From: Symbiodinium kawagutii
Taxonomy: Eukaryota > Sar > Dinophyceae > Suessiales > Symbiodiniaceae
Direction: 5' to 3'
Assembly: GCA_009767595.1 (NCBI GenBank)
Contig: VSDK01012543.1
Location: 879,834 to 943,833, forward strand
Length of the DNA stretch: 64,000 nucleotides
Part shown: positions 47,437 through 60,369 of the stretch, piece by piece
Position numbering within the stretch: position 1 is the stretch's first letter
How the letters are laid out: every line of letters starts with the position of its first letter
Program-made: the position numbers and the translations under genes
The notes under the pieces: model-generated
Database searches by the model: none
Seen by the model: the letters and a program-made list of their open reading frames with translations, nothing else
Told to the model about the DNA's origin: nothing

Positions 47437-48035
47437 CCAAGTGCATTGATTTTTTTTTCAAAACCCTCCAAGTGCATCGATTTTTTTTCCAGAACCCTCC
47501 AAGTGCATTGATGTTTTTTTCAAAACCCTCCAAGTGCATCGATTTTTTTCCAGAACCCTCCAAGTGCATCGATTTTTTTCCAGAACCCTCCAAGTGCATC
47601 GATTTTTTTTCCAGAACCCTCCAGAACCCTCCAAGTGCATCGACTTTTTTTTCAAAACCCTCCCGGTGCATCGATTTTATTTTCAAAACCCTCCAAGTGC
47701 ATCGATTTTTTTTCCAAACCCTCCAAGTGCATCGATTTTTTTTCCAAACCCTCCAAGTGCATCGATTTTTTTTCCAAACCCTCCAAGTGCATCGATTTTT
47801 TTTCCAAACCCTCCAAGTGCATCGATTTTTTTTCCAAACCCTCCAAGTGCATCGATTTTTTTTTCAAAACCCTCCAAGTGCATCGATTTTTTTTCAAAAC
47901 CCTCCCGGTGCATCGATTTTATTTTCAAAAACCTCCAGGTGCATCGATTTTTTTCCCAACCGCCCTTAGTGCGTCGAATTTTCCCAACCGCCCCCAAGTG
48001 CATCGATTTTTTTTTCCCAACCCCTCCAAGTACCC
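47437..48035. repeat. Tandem array 2, about 19 units near 30 bp
   Basis: Unit: CCAAGTGCATCGATTTTTTT then TCCAAACCCT. It shares GTGCATYGA with array 1 and the palindrome. Its unit length keeps several frames open (KCIDFF, MHLEGLEKK), which I treat as artefacts. Confidence 0.9.
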
Positions 48036-48049
48036 TTCCAACTGCATTG

Positions 48050-49070
48050 AAGAATTGGATTGGGGGCACCGATCATCTCCAACTGATCCGACTGCAATGG
48101 GAAAATTGGTTGTGACAGTGAGCACTCAACCGAATCCTTAGGTTGTGACCCATCCAACTGCATCTTTGGCTGGGAACTTCAAATCGCCGCTAGATTATAC
48201 AACATTTGAACACATGAATGTGTCTATATTCATGTGTGCACATTTAGATTCTGCATGATTTCATATATGATTTAGTGGTGCAATGGAAAGCTACCATTAT
48301 TCGTTTCTCCCAAGCTACAAAGGTTATTTGAAAAGAACATATACAAGAGATAGCACCCTGCCGGGTGAAGCCCCGGGAGCCCAAAAATATCACACACATA
48401 GGGTCCGCGCAGGCCTCCTGAAATGTGTTTTCAGTCTTGTATTTTGGCGTCCCTGCGCCACACTAGTGCTACAAGGGGTGTCTACTGCAGGTGCGTTTTC
48501 AATCGTTTTCATGCGTTTTTGCAAATCCAGTTACCTCAAATATAGGCCCACTCACCTCGAATATAACATATTTACAGTGGCCGTCCCGGACATGCTTCTT
48601 GACGAAACCCATCAAGGACAGTTAATTTCATGAGATTGCTCGTTATCTTCTCTCAGATGTAAAGCACAAGAAATCGCATCTTCTCAGGAAACAATGGCTA
48701 GACAAATCTGAATCAGTAAACTTGGTGGCATGGATCGCCGCTAAAAGTTTCACCTGCCACTATGTTCTTGATTTATGTGCCTCCTGGGTACATTAGAAAA
48801 CCAACCACCAATGAGGTAGGTAGCCTTCTGCCGTGTCTGGCCCGGAATCGTGTTTCTGGAGATCAACGCAAAAAAGCTGCACTCTGCAATTCATTTTCGC
48901 GACGTTACCTGCACACACATGGGTAACAACTGCAACCCAACCAACCACCGAACCAATCCCGAAACCCACCAACCAAGCAACCAACCATCTAGCTTGCTGA
49001 CACATCATGGATCCACTTGTTTGTTGCTGTATACACCAGTATCTATGTACATATTCATTTTCTACTCAAA
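48050..49070. other. No gene seen
   Basis: Ordinary mixed sequence; short frames without splice signals or recognisable motifs. Confidence 0.35.
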
Positions 49071-49078
49071 GCATTCAG

Positions 49079-49193
49079 ATAGCTGTGGGTAAAACCCCGT
49101 ACCCTGGTTCCCCTATCATTAACCATGGTTTCCCTTATTATTGTTAGTCATCATCCCCCATGAAATTGGTTGGCTGATATTGACCCATAACCA
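49079..49193 (+). mobile_element. Family B element with AGAT duplication
   Basis: AGCTGTGGGTAAAACCCCGT to GATATTGACCCATAACC, flanked by AGAT on both sides. Confidence 0.7.
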
Positions 49194-49199
49194 GATAGC

Positions 49200-50590
49200 A
49201 ATGTCCCGCTGCTGTTTACTCCGGCCGCGCATCTGAGAACGTGACAATCAAACGCTCAAAGGCGTTCATGTGTGACCTGCTGCAATGAGGCGACTGCCAT
49301 ACCAAGTAACGGACCACTGATGGCTTCAGCTATGGGAAAATGATGATGAAATGATGGTTGAGTCGTGACCTAGAGATGGAGAATGAATAGTCAAATCATA
49401 GTCAAGCCATGATCAAATTTTCGCTGAATGATGGTTCAATGGTGATGGCTACAATAGCGGGAATATACTCACGAGTCACTACGAGTTTGGTCGGCATCTC
49501 GCTATAGTGAGGTATTCAGCTTGTTCTGGTGAAGCCATGGGGGGTCAACGATGTCACCCGCAGGATGGGTTTCAGGTTGGACAGTTGAGCTGTTTTCAGC
49601 CTGTTTGGATGGAAATCACAAGCTGTTTGGGGGAGCTGGTGCCTTATCAACAGGTGGATCTCCCATCACTGACTGCAGCAGATATGCGTGAGAACTGTTG
49701 TCAACATCGCAAAGCCATGATCACAGAATAGCAGAACCTGCCCATGTTTAGCGTGGAAAAGTAATGGCAATAATGGTAATCCACACATTTTGGAGAATCG
49801 AAACTCTGTACCACTTCTGGTTAACATCCTAGAAACAACAGAATATCTTTTTATTGCGATGTTAACTCACCTACGCTAGAGAATACATGTGGTTCTCAAT
49901 GTCACCCCCAACCAACCACCATTGAACCCTTGCCACTCCGCTGTCCTGCCTTCATGCGGCATCAGCAGAAGTCGCAGATTTTGATGTTGAGACCCATGTG
50001 ATGACTGATTGGCTTTAATCATGGTTGATAGTGGGTGCTGATGGGCAATTGTTTTTGAACATCATGGCCACTCCATGCGAATTTGCACTCCTCCAACATT
50101 GAACCCAACCATGGGCGCTACCTCTAAGGCTTGGGAAACGCCTCAGGGTGGATGGAAGGAGGTATCAGTCCGGGGGGGAAGAAGAACTGCTGCGGACGCA
50201 AAATAATAAGGGCCATGTTGGTGAACTGCTGAAAGGGCTGGGGTTAGTTTACAAGCATTGAAGCAGAAATAAGGCAGTTAGATATCTATTTTGGTTCATG
50301 GCATTGTGCAAGTAGCACAAATAGAATAGCCCGTCGCTATGCCATGCCATGATGGAGGACTCATGGAACCTCCGCGGTTGTGGCTCTCTTGGAACTTAAA
50401 CAGCTGCACAGGTCACCCAACCCGTTCAATTGATTGCTTGACATCCGGATTTACAAGTGACTGCTCTCCTGGCTGTTTTCTGACAATTGGTGGATGTGCT
50501 TTTACTTAGTGTAAGTGTATGTTCATTTTTCTCATAGAATTGATGTTTCATCACGGAGTCTTCTGATTTCTGCCCTCCCCATGGCAATCC
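49200..50590. other. No gene seen
   Basis: Mixed sequence; a GC-richer stretch at 49507-49640 has an unremarkable plus frame. Confidence 0.35.
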
Positions 50591-50599
50591 AACATGACC

Positions 50600-50740
50600 A
50601 ACAAACCAACCGATGCGCCGCAAACGGATTCGTTTTCTTGCGCAGATTGGAACTGGAACTGTGCCGTTTGTGGTCGCGGGTCGCTCGCCTTCAGAGGTCC
50701 TGATGCCAGAGGAGGGTCGGTGTCATCTGCACTTGGTCCA
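50600..50740. other. GC-rich exon-like islet
   Basis: Plus frame: TDAPQTDSFSCADWNWN then CAVCGRGSLAFRGPDARGG with a CxxC. Minus frame: DTDPPLASGPLKASDPRP then QTAQFQFQSAQENESV. Unresolved. Confidence 0.35.
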
Positions 50741-51648
50741 TGGTTGATTCATGGTCGATTAGCAGATGAATGGTTGATGAAGACATGGTTTCTTAATGGA
50801 GAGTGAATTGTTGATGAATGATTTGTGATTTGCGTTCCCAGCTTTATAAATCCACACGTACCAGGGAGGTTCAGGAAGACTTTTGATAACCAATCAAGGC
50901 AAAAGAGGACAAATGCAGGAAATGCCAGGATCTATGACTATGCAGCATGTAGATGACTTGTGCAATATCTATATGCGATTTATGCAAGGTTTTGGGTTGA
51001 TTGATGACTTATGTAGGGCGTCTGAAGTACTGATGCAGGACCTCTGGACGGTTCATGGGTTGATGGATGAAATCTGAAAGATTTCCAGGTGACTGAACAT
51101 GACTGATACCTGGTACAGGAGTTGTGGATGACGTGTGGATAGTATGCGCATGATTTATGGATGATTCACGCAGGATTCATCCATCAGTTGTGCAAGACCT
51201 CTGGATGGTTTACGGCTGATGGCTTTATTATAGAAAACTATGGACTAATGCTTGATTTACGTTCTGCCACGCTTCTCATGCTTCCAGCGAAGCTTATCCA
51301 CTGTTGCACACCACAAAGCAGGGTTCTGGCAAATACTTGCAAATATTGGCTGATGTGGTGGCTGCATCTTTGGCCTTGTGAAGGAAGATGATTTGATCTG
51401 ATGACCTAAAACACAACACTGCCGTAGGTTGCGAACAAAACGCCCAGGAGCCTACTATTGTGTCCTCAGGTGCACTTTGCTCATAGTTCACAAGTTGAAT
51501 TGCTGGAAGTCCCACATGATAGTCCAAAGAGAGAAATTCCATCTATTGACCGGATGATTGTTGCTCAGACGCACACATGCACACACCAACAGACCAGTCT
51601 ACGTTTGTAGGTACGTTCATGTACAGCCTTTATGTTGGCCGTCCTACG

Positions 51649-51770
51649 TGGCTGTGGTTCAGAATCCTGTACCCTTGGTGAACATCCGCATCGATGACCT
51701 AACTAGTCTTTGTCGCGATGTTCACCTACCGAAGCGTTGGTTGATATTGACCCGTAGCCATGGTTTAATC
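51649..51770 (+). mobile_element. Family B element, diverged
   Basis: GGCTGTGGTTCAGAATCCTG then TACCCTTGGTGAAC at the left; GGTTGATATTGACCCGTAGCC at the right. Confidence 0.5.
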
Positions 51771-51779
51771 TCTGATGGG

Positions 51780-52960
51780 CATTCCAACTCTACAGGTCGT
51801 CAAATCCCGATGAAGCACTGCATGACCATGCCCTATGGCAATCTATGACATAGATCAGCAATACACGTGCAGCCTTGGTGCTCCAGCACACATCTTGCTG
51901 GCTTGGTCATACATCTAAAGACAAACATTGCATACAACACGCAATTTAGATGTATCTACACATTGGACATGTGCATATATGTGTGTCGAAAGATTAGTCC
52001 ATATGTCCCGTTTTGATCCTGGACATACTCCTGCTTGTCTATCAGAAGCCACTAGCTGCTATGAGTTCCTCATTTATCAGCCAATCAACCGCACTCTTGA
52101 CCGCAAGATTGTGCTAGGTTGCGCAAACACGAATACCCAGAACGGCCAACACTCCTCTGTCTCCTTGTGGAATACTCGGTCACAATGATAAGCCAACCGA
52201 TGTTGCAACCTCATCCAACAACCAAATCAGCATCGCTACCAACACTTCTGCACCTGATATCTACCCTGAGGGCAATGATTTGGGTTAGCAAAAAATTATG
52301 CAGCACATTCACCTTCAAAGTTTTTCAACGGCGCTCCGGTCTTAAAAACTAAGAAGCCTAGCCTAGGCCGGAGCTTCATGACTGGCGCATGCACATGTCT
52401 TATCGCTGCCCCAACATGCACGGGTGGTTTATTGACAGCTGGATATTAAGCATCATTACGCATCCCATCGCTGATGTTTATCCTATGTTTTGAATCACAA
52501 TTGGCACCAACAGTTTTCAACCCACAAGTGTTGGGCATCACCCATAGAACATCACGAGTCATTTCAACTATGATTTCCAAATCATCACCTTTATCCCTCT
52601 GGCTATTCCTATGCCCACAACGTAGTAAGAGCCGTTATGATCATACCAACAGCGATCATCCGCCATGATTCCAGACGATGATTTGCAAATTTATCAATAT
52701 CAACAAGCAGTATCATCGTCAACTATCGCTACTGATTCCGGACCGCAATCATCGACAATAGTCATCATTCATGGTAGCCATTGTCAACAGCCATTATTTT
52801 ATCAATAATTAATTGTCAACCATTCAACAGCCAAATTACCAACCATAATTTCTCGGATTTCTCAACCATCAACAGCCATCGTACCATTTCTAAACCCTTC
52901 ATCTCTTTCTTCTCTGAGTTCCCCCAACTCTCTTTGAGCGCTGAAGCATTGGTACATCTC
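51780..52960. other. No gene seen
   Basis: Mixed sequence ending in ATCAACAGCC-type words. No supported frame. Confidence 0.35.
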
Positions 52961-52969
52961 TGTGTTGGG

Positions 52970-53045
52970 ACGCGGCGCGGAGCGTCATCTTGGCCACCAC
53001 CTAGGCCAGGTGGCTGGAGACCTGCCTTGGGAGATAAGAAGGGAC
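52970..53045. other. GC-rich exon-like islet
   Basis: Minus: GGCCTAG|GTG reading VVAKMTLRAASQH. Plus: GTRRGASSWPPPRPGG. The last islet of this style to the right. Confidence 0.3.
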
Positions 53046-53049
53046 AATC

Positions 53050-54180
53050 ACCAACAATAGGATGGTTAGTGACTGAAATGCTGGAGGTCCATGTCGGGCT
53101 ACCTGGGTATCCATGTCGAGTATGAATTCATGTGACATTTGCTGTGGCTGTTTGCCTTCTCAATGTGAAGGGCCCTTGGGCCTTACCTAATCAGGTGAGG
53201 CGACGTTGTTGGGTTGGAAGAGAAAACAAGGGCACATTCGTGCTGCCATGACCTGTGTTTCAGACCAATGGTTACTGTTTGCTAATTAATCATCAAGTAT
53301 ACTCATGTGTAATCATGTTCCTTTTGAATTCTGGTTGGAATGAGATTATGAGATGATTCCCCAACCATTGGATGATTAATGATGGCCAATACTGGAGGAG
53401 AACAACCACCAAGAATCGTGATTGATGGGGTATCTTCGAAATCTTCGAAATATATCACAAGCCATTTCATGTTTAACTTGTGATAGCTGTTTACATGGAC
53501 CCACAATCATTTAGTGACCAGCAACTTATAAGCACATACCCAGGAGGGATGTCGACCCAAACTGCTGGTGTTGAGGATTTTCAGGCCTAAAAATCATCTT
53601 ACCTGAAGATACAGTAGTTAGGCCTGTTGACAGTTTCTTGACCGTACTCGATCAAGGTAGTGATTGCCAATCCCACGTGGGGCGCACACTTGATCAAGAC
53701 TCTGCGGCGAGGATGTGCATCGCCAGAGAGAAACTGATAACATCACCATGATTTAGGGGGGGGGTCATCCAGCCACCGAAGAAAGGCTTTGTCACCATGG
53801 TCAACTTTCCCTTGAAACTATCCCCAGGTGCACCTCCAAGTATGTATATTTAACAAAACAATTGGTAGCCATCAAATATTTTCACTCAATTTTCTAAATA
53901 AGCCAATAATATTGACCCAAAAAACGTTGGTAGCCCTCAGATCTGCCTGCTGAATCTCACTACCGAGGCACCAGTCCGACTTCGCGAGATTTTTGGTGGT
54001 GCCAAAGTGAACGCCTGTGAGCCAATGACACGTCTTGGGTCTCCAATGGCTAATGGACATGGTTTCCTCAGCCTCATACAAATATCTAACGGTATCTTTG
54101 AAATACCAATGTACATGTATATGCCTACGGACCGAAAACCGCGCTGACGAAACGTCAATTTTTCCACGTCGACAACAACT
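53050..54180. other. No gene seen
   Basis: Mixed sequence, nothing supported. Confidence 0.35.
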
Positions 54181-54190
54181 GCATATGTCA

Positions 54191-54595
54191 TGTTGATGCT
54201 ACGTGACCCACGGGTGATTGTGGGTTGGGGGGGCTGGGGGCATGTTGGCGTTCGTTGTACGTTGTGCACGATGTTGATGCTACGTGACGCATGGGTGGGT
54301 GTGGGTTGGGGGGGCTGGGGGCATGTTGACGTTTGTTGTACATTGTGCACGATGTTGATGCTACGCGACGCACGGGTGGGTGTGGGTTGGGGGGGCTGGG
54401 GGTATGTTGACGTTCGTGGTACGTTGTGCACGATGTTGATGCTAGGTGACGCACGGGTGGGTGTAGGTTTGGGGGGCTGGGGGCATGTTGACGTTCGTTG
54501 TACGTTGTGCACGATGTTGATGGTTCTGACGCCTGGGTGGGTGTGGGTTGGGGGGGCTGGTGGCATGATAAGATTCGTTGCACGTTGTGAACGAT
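54191..54595. repeat. 81-bp minisatellite, five units
   Basis: Unit starts TGTTGATGCTACGTGACGC, includes GGGTTGGGGGGGCTGGGGG and ends CGTTGTGCACGA. Starts at 54191, 54272, 54353, 54434 and 54515. Because 81 is a multiple of three, frames stay open on both strands (minus reads SINIVHNVQRTST then CPQPPQPTPTRAS). Confidence 0.85.
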
Positions 54596-54838
54596 GTCAT
54601 CGTTTGCGGTTTGTCGGTCCGATGGCAACATAATAAGTTTGGCTAATCACACAATACCTGGCACTTCATGCATCTGAAGTAAGGGTGGAAAGGAATGATT
54701 TTTAATTCGTCTGATGAATCCAAACAAACTTTTACGATGGTGATTCCGTAGCGCGTTGAATTCCTCATGGTTTGTATGTGCTGATTAAAGAAAACATCGC
54801 TGGGAATGCATTCTGGGAACCACGGTTGAGACGGTTGA

Positions 54839-55141
54839 TTGGTTTTGGTTGGTGGCGCAAAGCGTTACATCCGCTTCACGGAGAATTTGAATATCTTGCA
54901 CTCCTCCGTGGCTCATCATAAAGATGAGTTTGCGAAGAAGGTGGCACGCAATCGCAGCACTATCTTGTACCATACTGGCACGATCGATGCTGCGTGGTCA
55001 TCTTGCAAGAAGGATGTTCCGAAGTCCTTGCATGCAAAGCAAGAGGGCTTGCTGCTCTACTGTAAAGTGTGGCAGTGCAATATACCCACTGCTACAAAAA
55101 CCTCGCCAAGGAGACTGTGCGCGCGTTGCAGCGAGCCTTAA
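54839..55141 (+). pseudogene. Fragment resembling the C-terminal part of an IS1595/ISXO2-type DDE transposase
   Basis: Plus frame contains YIRFTENLNILHSSVA, then HHKDEFAKKV and TGTIDAAWSSCKKDVPKSL. In the IS1595 family the end of the catalytic domain has an H..gEF segment followed by HTN-IE-fWs-lK; the spacing and residues here are similar. The earlier catalytic Asp residues were not found upstream, so it is a remnant or a domain captured by a host gene. Identification is from memory of the family pattern only. Confidence 0.35.
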
Positions 55142-55379
55142 AAAAAGCTTCTTCAAGCGCCGACTTCTTTCATGTCAAATGTGGAGTTTCCTATGGGAAA
55201 ACAACTATTTGTTCAAAAAACCTCTAAAAAACGACGTCGTTTTTTTAAGATTTTCCATGAAGGACAATGCTGGTTTCGCTGAGGCGAAAATGACGTTTTT
55301 AGACAAAGTAGGTATTTTACCAGCGCGGATTCCGGTCCGCCGGGATGTATATGCAAATATGCCCTTCTAAAAACACAGT

Positions 55380-56400
55380 GTTCACAGGGCCGGGAAAACG
55401 CACTGAACCTATATGTTCATACACATATATAGGTAGATATATGTATAAAAATACATATAGATATATATATATATACAAATAACAAATACACATAGTGGAA
55501 ATGCTTCGCAAATAGAGAGAAGAACCCAAATCTCTGCGGTACTTGGTCCAAATCATGGAGGGGCTGATAGTGGATGCTGTTGGCAGCTCAATGTTTGGTT
55601 TCTCCAAACAGGGATCTTGTCAACATCAACTACCTTCATCAAACCCGCTCGCAAATGCAGAGGAATAGCAACTTCATGCCTGACTGCCTTGTCGCAGTCA
55701 GGATGTGTCAGTTCTTCTGTCATCTTCTGTCATTGTTACCAGCCTTAATCCTTAGATCAATACTAGGGCCCAAAGCTAGTGCCTGGTAGCGTCCTTGATA
55801 GTCACGTGAGTGGAAGCTCTGCAAATAGAAACTACATACTGTCCTTGCACCCAAAGTCGCGCAAAAAATAGTTGTTAAGGAGGAGGTGTGGTTGTGGATC
55901 TGGGCAACTTGTTGTGGGCATACTCTCTGGCTGTCGTACCAAAGGGAACACAATAAGAACCAGCCGTAGATCCTTTGCCGCAAAGAAGGATTTTCCAGCC
56001 ATCTGTGTTGAACTAATAAGGTGAACTCCAAGCACTTTTTGAGAGGACAAGATGTCAATGGAAGTGTGTTCAAGCACTGGACGTGTAGTTGCGATCATAC
56101 TTGGGACATGACCATCGTAGAAAGCCCTGAGTCTGGATGCACATCCAACTACATCATGTTTGTCCTTGACACATCCTTTTCCTGGGAAAAACGACCCAGC
56201 TTCTGAATAACACACCCTAGCACCACCTGGGATGAGAAAATGGTGCAGGTGCCATCAATGACATTGACCCCCCTCATGGCCACGAAAACTGACGTCTGGG
56301 TCCCCCCGCAGCCCCCCAGACGTAAATCTCCTCCATCTTAAGCATCTGAGTTGCGGACAACCAGGGGTGCGACTTGATCAAGCAGCGATGACCAACAGGA
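55380..56400. other. No named gene; one longer minus frame
   Basis: A 127-codon minus frame at 55832-56215 has no recognised motif. AT-rich (ATAT)n at 55420-55485. Confidence 0.3.
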
Positions 56401-56428
56401 AAGAAGATGATTGACGACGAGGATGGCA

Positions 56429-56735
56429 ACAACAACAACAACAACAACAACGACGACGACGACGACNNNNNNNNNNNNNNNNNNNNNNNNNNNNNNNNNN
56501 NNNNNNNNNNNNNNNNNNNNNNNNNNNNNNNNNNNNNNNNNNNNNNNNNNNNNNNNNNNNNNNNNNNNNNNNNNNNNNNNNNNNNNNNNNNNNNNNNNNN
56601 NNNNNNNNNNNNNNNNNNNNNNNNNNNNNNNNNNNNAACAACCATAACCATAACCATAACCATAACCATAACCATAGCCATAGCCATAGCCATAGCCATA
56701 ACCACCACAACCACGACAAACACGACAAACACGAC
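56429..56735. repeat. Compound microsatellite (AAC)n(GAC)n - gap - (AACCAT)n
   Basis: The gap of 170 N is 56467-56636. The right side goes from AACCAT to AGCCAT units, then ACGACAAAC units. It has the same layout as 42.53 kb. Confidence 0.9.
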
Positions 56736-56779
56736 AATCAAAACACCCAAGGATAAAAGTTAAAAACAAAAACAAACCC

Positions 56780-59700
56780 GATGACAGCAAATCACCTATG
56801 AACGACCAGGTCGTTGAAGGATCTGTGTGTCGTTCGGCAATAAACCCACCAACCGACCAACCGACGAACCGACTAACCGACGATTCGACCAACCAACCAG
56901 CCAGGCTTTTTGGATAGCAAATGAAGCGTATGTCAATCAAAACATGGTGGATAAGGCTTTTGATGATGATTGACAATGGCTCATGATACCATGCATGGCT
57001 AATAAAAAATCACCCATTAACCATAGTTCTGTAACGATTGCTATAAACTAATACAACAATGGGTGAATGATGATTAATGATTAAATCACCTACTAACTAG
57101 GAATGGTTCCTCTTTTTGGTTCTTAATGATTGTTGGTTTTAAACTAATTAACCTGTTTTTTGAATCAACCATTGACCTATTACTACTAAACATTATCGAC
57201 GATCAACCAAGATTAAACATTCTTAATCATAGTTTAAGATAGTCGTGTCAAGGGCCACGCAAAGATCGCTGGGGTTTGACATTTCCAGGTGGTCGAACAT
57301 GCCACCTGCAAACTTCGCGACCTTTCGTTGTTGATGCCCCGTCGCAGTCGCTGGAAGGGGGGCCACTGTTGAGCTGAATCATAGGATCTGGATATTTAAA
57401 GTTATTTGCCATCATTTATTGCGGTGGCTTCCTGGTATTGTAAACAACTTTGGTGGTTTCACCATAAACCCTGTGAATGCCGGTGGTTTCATGGTATTAC
57501 ATAATCCGATTGGTACTATTTATCCTGGTTATTATGGTGATCTGTAAACCGATTGGTTCAGTGAATATAAACCCCAGGTGATTCGGGTGATTGTACATCA
57601 CCAGGATTCCAACTAGAGCCCGAAGTCCAAGTCATCAGCTGCAACGGCACAGTGCTGAGCAGTTTTGCAGTCCTGGCTTTGGGAGGTAATGGCAGTAATG
57701 TATACATGTATGCATGTTTACAAATATATGAATATATCAAAGTATATGCAAGTGATCCCATATGATCCCATAATATCTAATATGATTGCTCATATTCGTT
57801 CATGATGCGCTTACTGCAGTTGCTGAGAAACCTCCCCATGCCAGCCTTGGGAAAACCAACTCACTCTCGCCACCAAGTTCTGAATGCCGCCCGCGCACTT
57901 GGGATCACCTCTCCCTTGATAAAGCGCTTGCGGTAGACCTCAGCATACTACAGCGATCTGGACAGTTTCACCTGTCATAGCCTCAAACATTTCGATAATA
58001 AACTAAGTAGATGGAAAACTACCAAGTTTGACGGAGAATCGTTGGAAGACCACTCACAATCACCAGTTCACCAAGGAAAGTCATCTTCCATGCCTTCGTT
58101 TTCAACTATGAAGTCGCCTGCAGGCATCCCCAACAACTCACCGCACTATGGGTGAAAACGGTGACACCTTTCGGTTGCAAGCAGCTGGCTAAAGCGGGCT
58201 TTTCACAGAGTGATTTCCGTTCAGGCACTCGAGGTTCCTAGCACAATCAACTCTCAAATAGGCCTTGTTCTCTCCCGCAACTCCATCCATTTCCTGTGCA
58301 TCTTAGTTCTTGTTATGGCGCTCTCGATTGGTTCCTTCTCCATCCACCAGCTGCGATTTCACCTGTGTTCCACCGGGCCGCGCACCGTTCTCAAGCCCGG
58401 ATAACCTGCCAGGTGCTGCCCCACAAGCACCTGGACTAAACGAAGATCACCAGCTATGGTAGAACTAGCCGTGGGATGCCATGGGTTTATTCATAATATG
58501 GAGATCATGCTAGCAAGAAAGGAGCCGGCAGGTAATTTTCCTAAACCATGAAGTCATGATACATGTTTATAAGCCACAAGCGGTTTACCTATTCTGAGGT
58601 AGTGGATTTGGCCTTCCCGATTTGGCTTTTGATCCCGGCTCCTAGTCGCTGTGCAGTCGGTAGCCCTGTTGTTGGCGCAAATTCCAGCAGGATGAAGAGA
58701 CGATAGGCTATGACGAGCGCAAGAAATTCACACAGGGAGTATAAAAGGATAATCAACTGACCCACTGTTGGGCTGAGCTTGGAATTCAAGACTTTTGGAT
58801 TTTCCCGGATACCAATCGAAGGAGCGCCACACCGGCGGGTTTACAACTAGCAATAGATGACAGGAACAACGAAGCAGAGTCATGGATACCCTCCGAGGCC
58901 TTACTCTTCACAAATTGTCAATGATGTTACGTCAAACATTGCCGTCCCCTAAGCAAGGCTTTCCTCGCTTCAAATAGACAATATTTGGACATACATGAAT
59001 CAAACAATGTCAGCTGATATTGACCGTTTGTTGACTATTATGAAGCAACATCAACCATTATCAACCACTATCAACCATTGGCTAACTGCAAATTAACCAT
59101 CAAATTACATCATCTTGGCAGATTCTTGGCTGACCTGTTGGGAAGGCCCTGATAGACGGAAGCCACCCATGATGTGCCACACAGGACCATTGTCATCGCA
59201 TCCAAGCAGCTCTTGGAGCTACGATCTTCTTCGATGTAGCCAACATCTTGAGAAATTCGCACCTGCCAATCAGACCAAGTGGCAGCCCATCTAACAGGCA
59301 GTTGCCTCCCTGCTGAAAAAAGCCACAATGGGGTTTGGCCCAGGTCCCGTTAGGTCACCCTGACAGTCCAACCGTTTTTTGGGTCACTAAGTTCATCCAT
59401 TCTGAATCCATTTCTTGCCCTGATTCGCAAGAAACTCCAGGTGCCAGAGCGAGTCTGGCCCTCAATTTCTCACCATCGTTTTAAGCCTGCAGTGAAGTCT
59501 ACTTATACCACGCTGCCCACACGCTGTACTCACGGATACTTAAAAGATTTACAAACAACCCCTAGCAAAAAAGGTGATAAACATAACATATCATAGGGTG
59601 GGTCCAACATCAGCTAGCATCATCGAGATTTCATAGGTGAATATCAAAACATAGACAGACCCTTTGTTTTCTTCGGTTTGGGATGGGAACAAGCAAGGTC

Positions 59701-60290
59701 TTCAAGTGTGCTCTCTATTTTCATAACTCGTAACCAGACCTCGGTTGATCGCCATTGTCGAGAGACTTATCACTATGCTATGGGGGAGATCCCAAGGTCT
59801 ATACAACCGGTCCATGTTTGACCCAGGAGTGGTAGCTCCTGGATTTTATCTCTGACATATAGGGCTGTGACATCAGAAAGTGATGCTTTCCTATGGCAAA
59901 GGTCCCTCCGAAACATCAACGAGTGATTGAGTTTCCATCATCAAGAGCTCTCAATATCACAGAGACAAAGTAGTTTGCTCCTCCAAACTGAAGAGTTGAG
60001 GACCGGAATTGCGAAAATGTCTTGTGTCCGATAGTCCAACTATCTCAGAAACCAACTGAAACTTGAAGAATGGTGCTTAACCATTCTTGTTGATAGCCAT
60101 GGGCCCTAGTAAGCATCATTTGCCGACCGCAAAGTAATAAGCATCTCAAATCATCTCAATTTCTTTCAAGGGGTGGGTTATTGGGTGCAGCAAGAGCCCC
60201 TGGAGACCCCGACTGCGTTGTCATCGATTTCTAGTTGCCTGGCAGGCCGTCAATGTCAGACACCAGCAGCATCAATGATCCAGCGTCCGT
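56780..60290. other. No gene seen
   Basis: Mixed sequence. A 72-codon minus frame at 59110-59328 reads protein-like (SAGRQLPVRWAATWSDW) but has no recognised family or borders. Confidence 0.3.
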
Positions 60291-60306
60291 CACTGGTCTT
60301 GTTTTC

Positions 60307-60307
60307 G

Positions 60308-60360
<53 letters not shown>

Positions 60361-60361
60361 G
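60307..60361. repeat. (TTG)n microsatellite
   Basis: About 18 TTG triplets; poly-Leu and poly-Val frames here are artefacts. Confidence 0.9.
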
Positions 60362-60369
60362 ATTCCTAC

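Noticed and set aside
47378-48141. Repeat proteins with MHLEGLEKK or KCIDFF units
   Set aside because: The roughly 30-bp array keeps several frames on both strands open, with no splice or start context.
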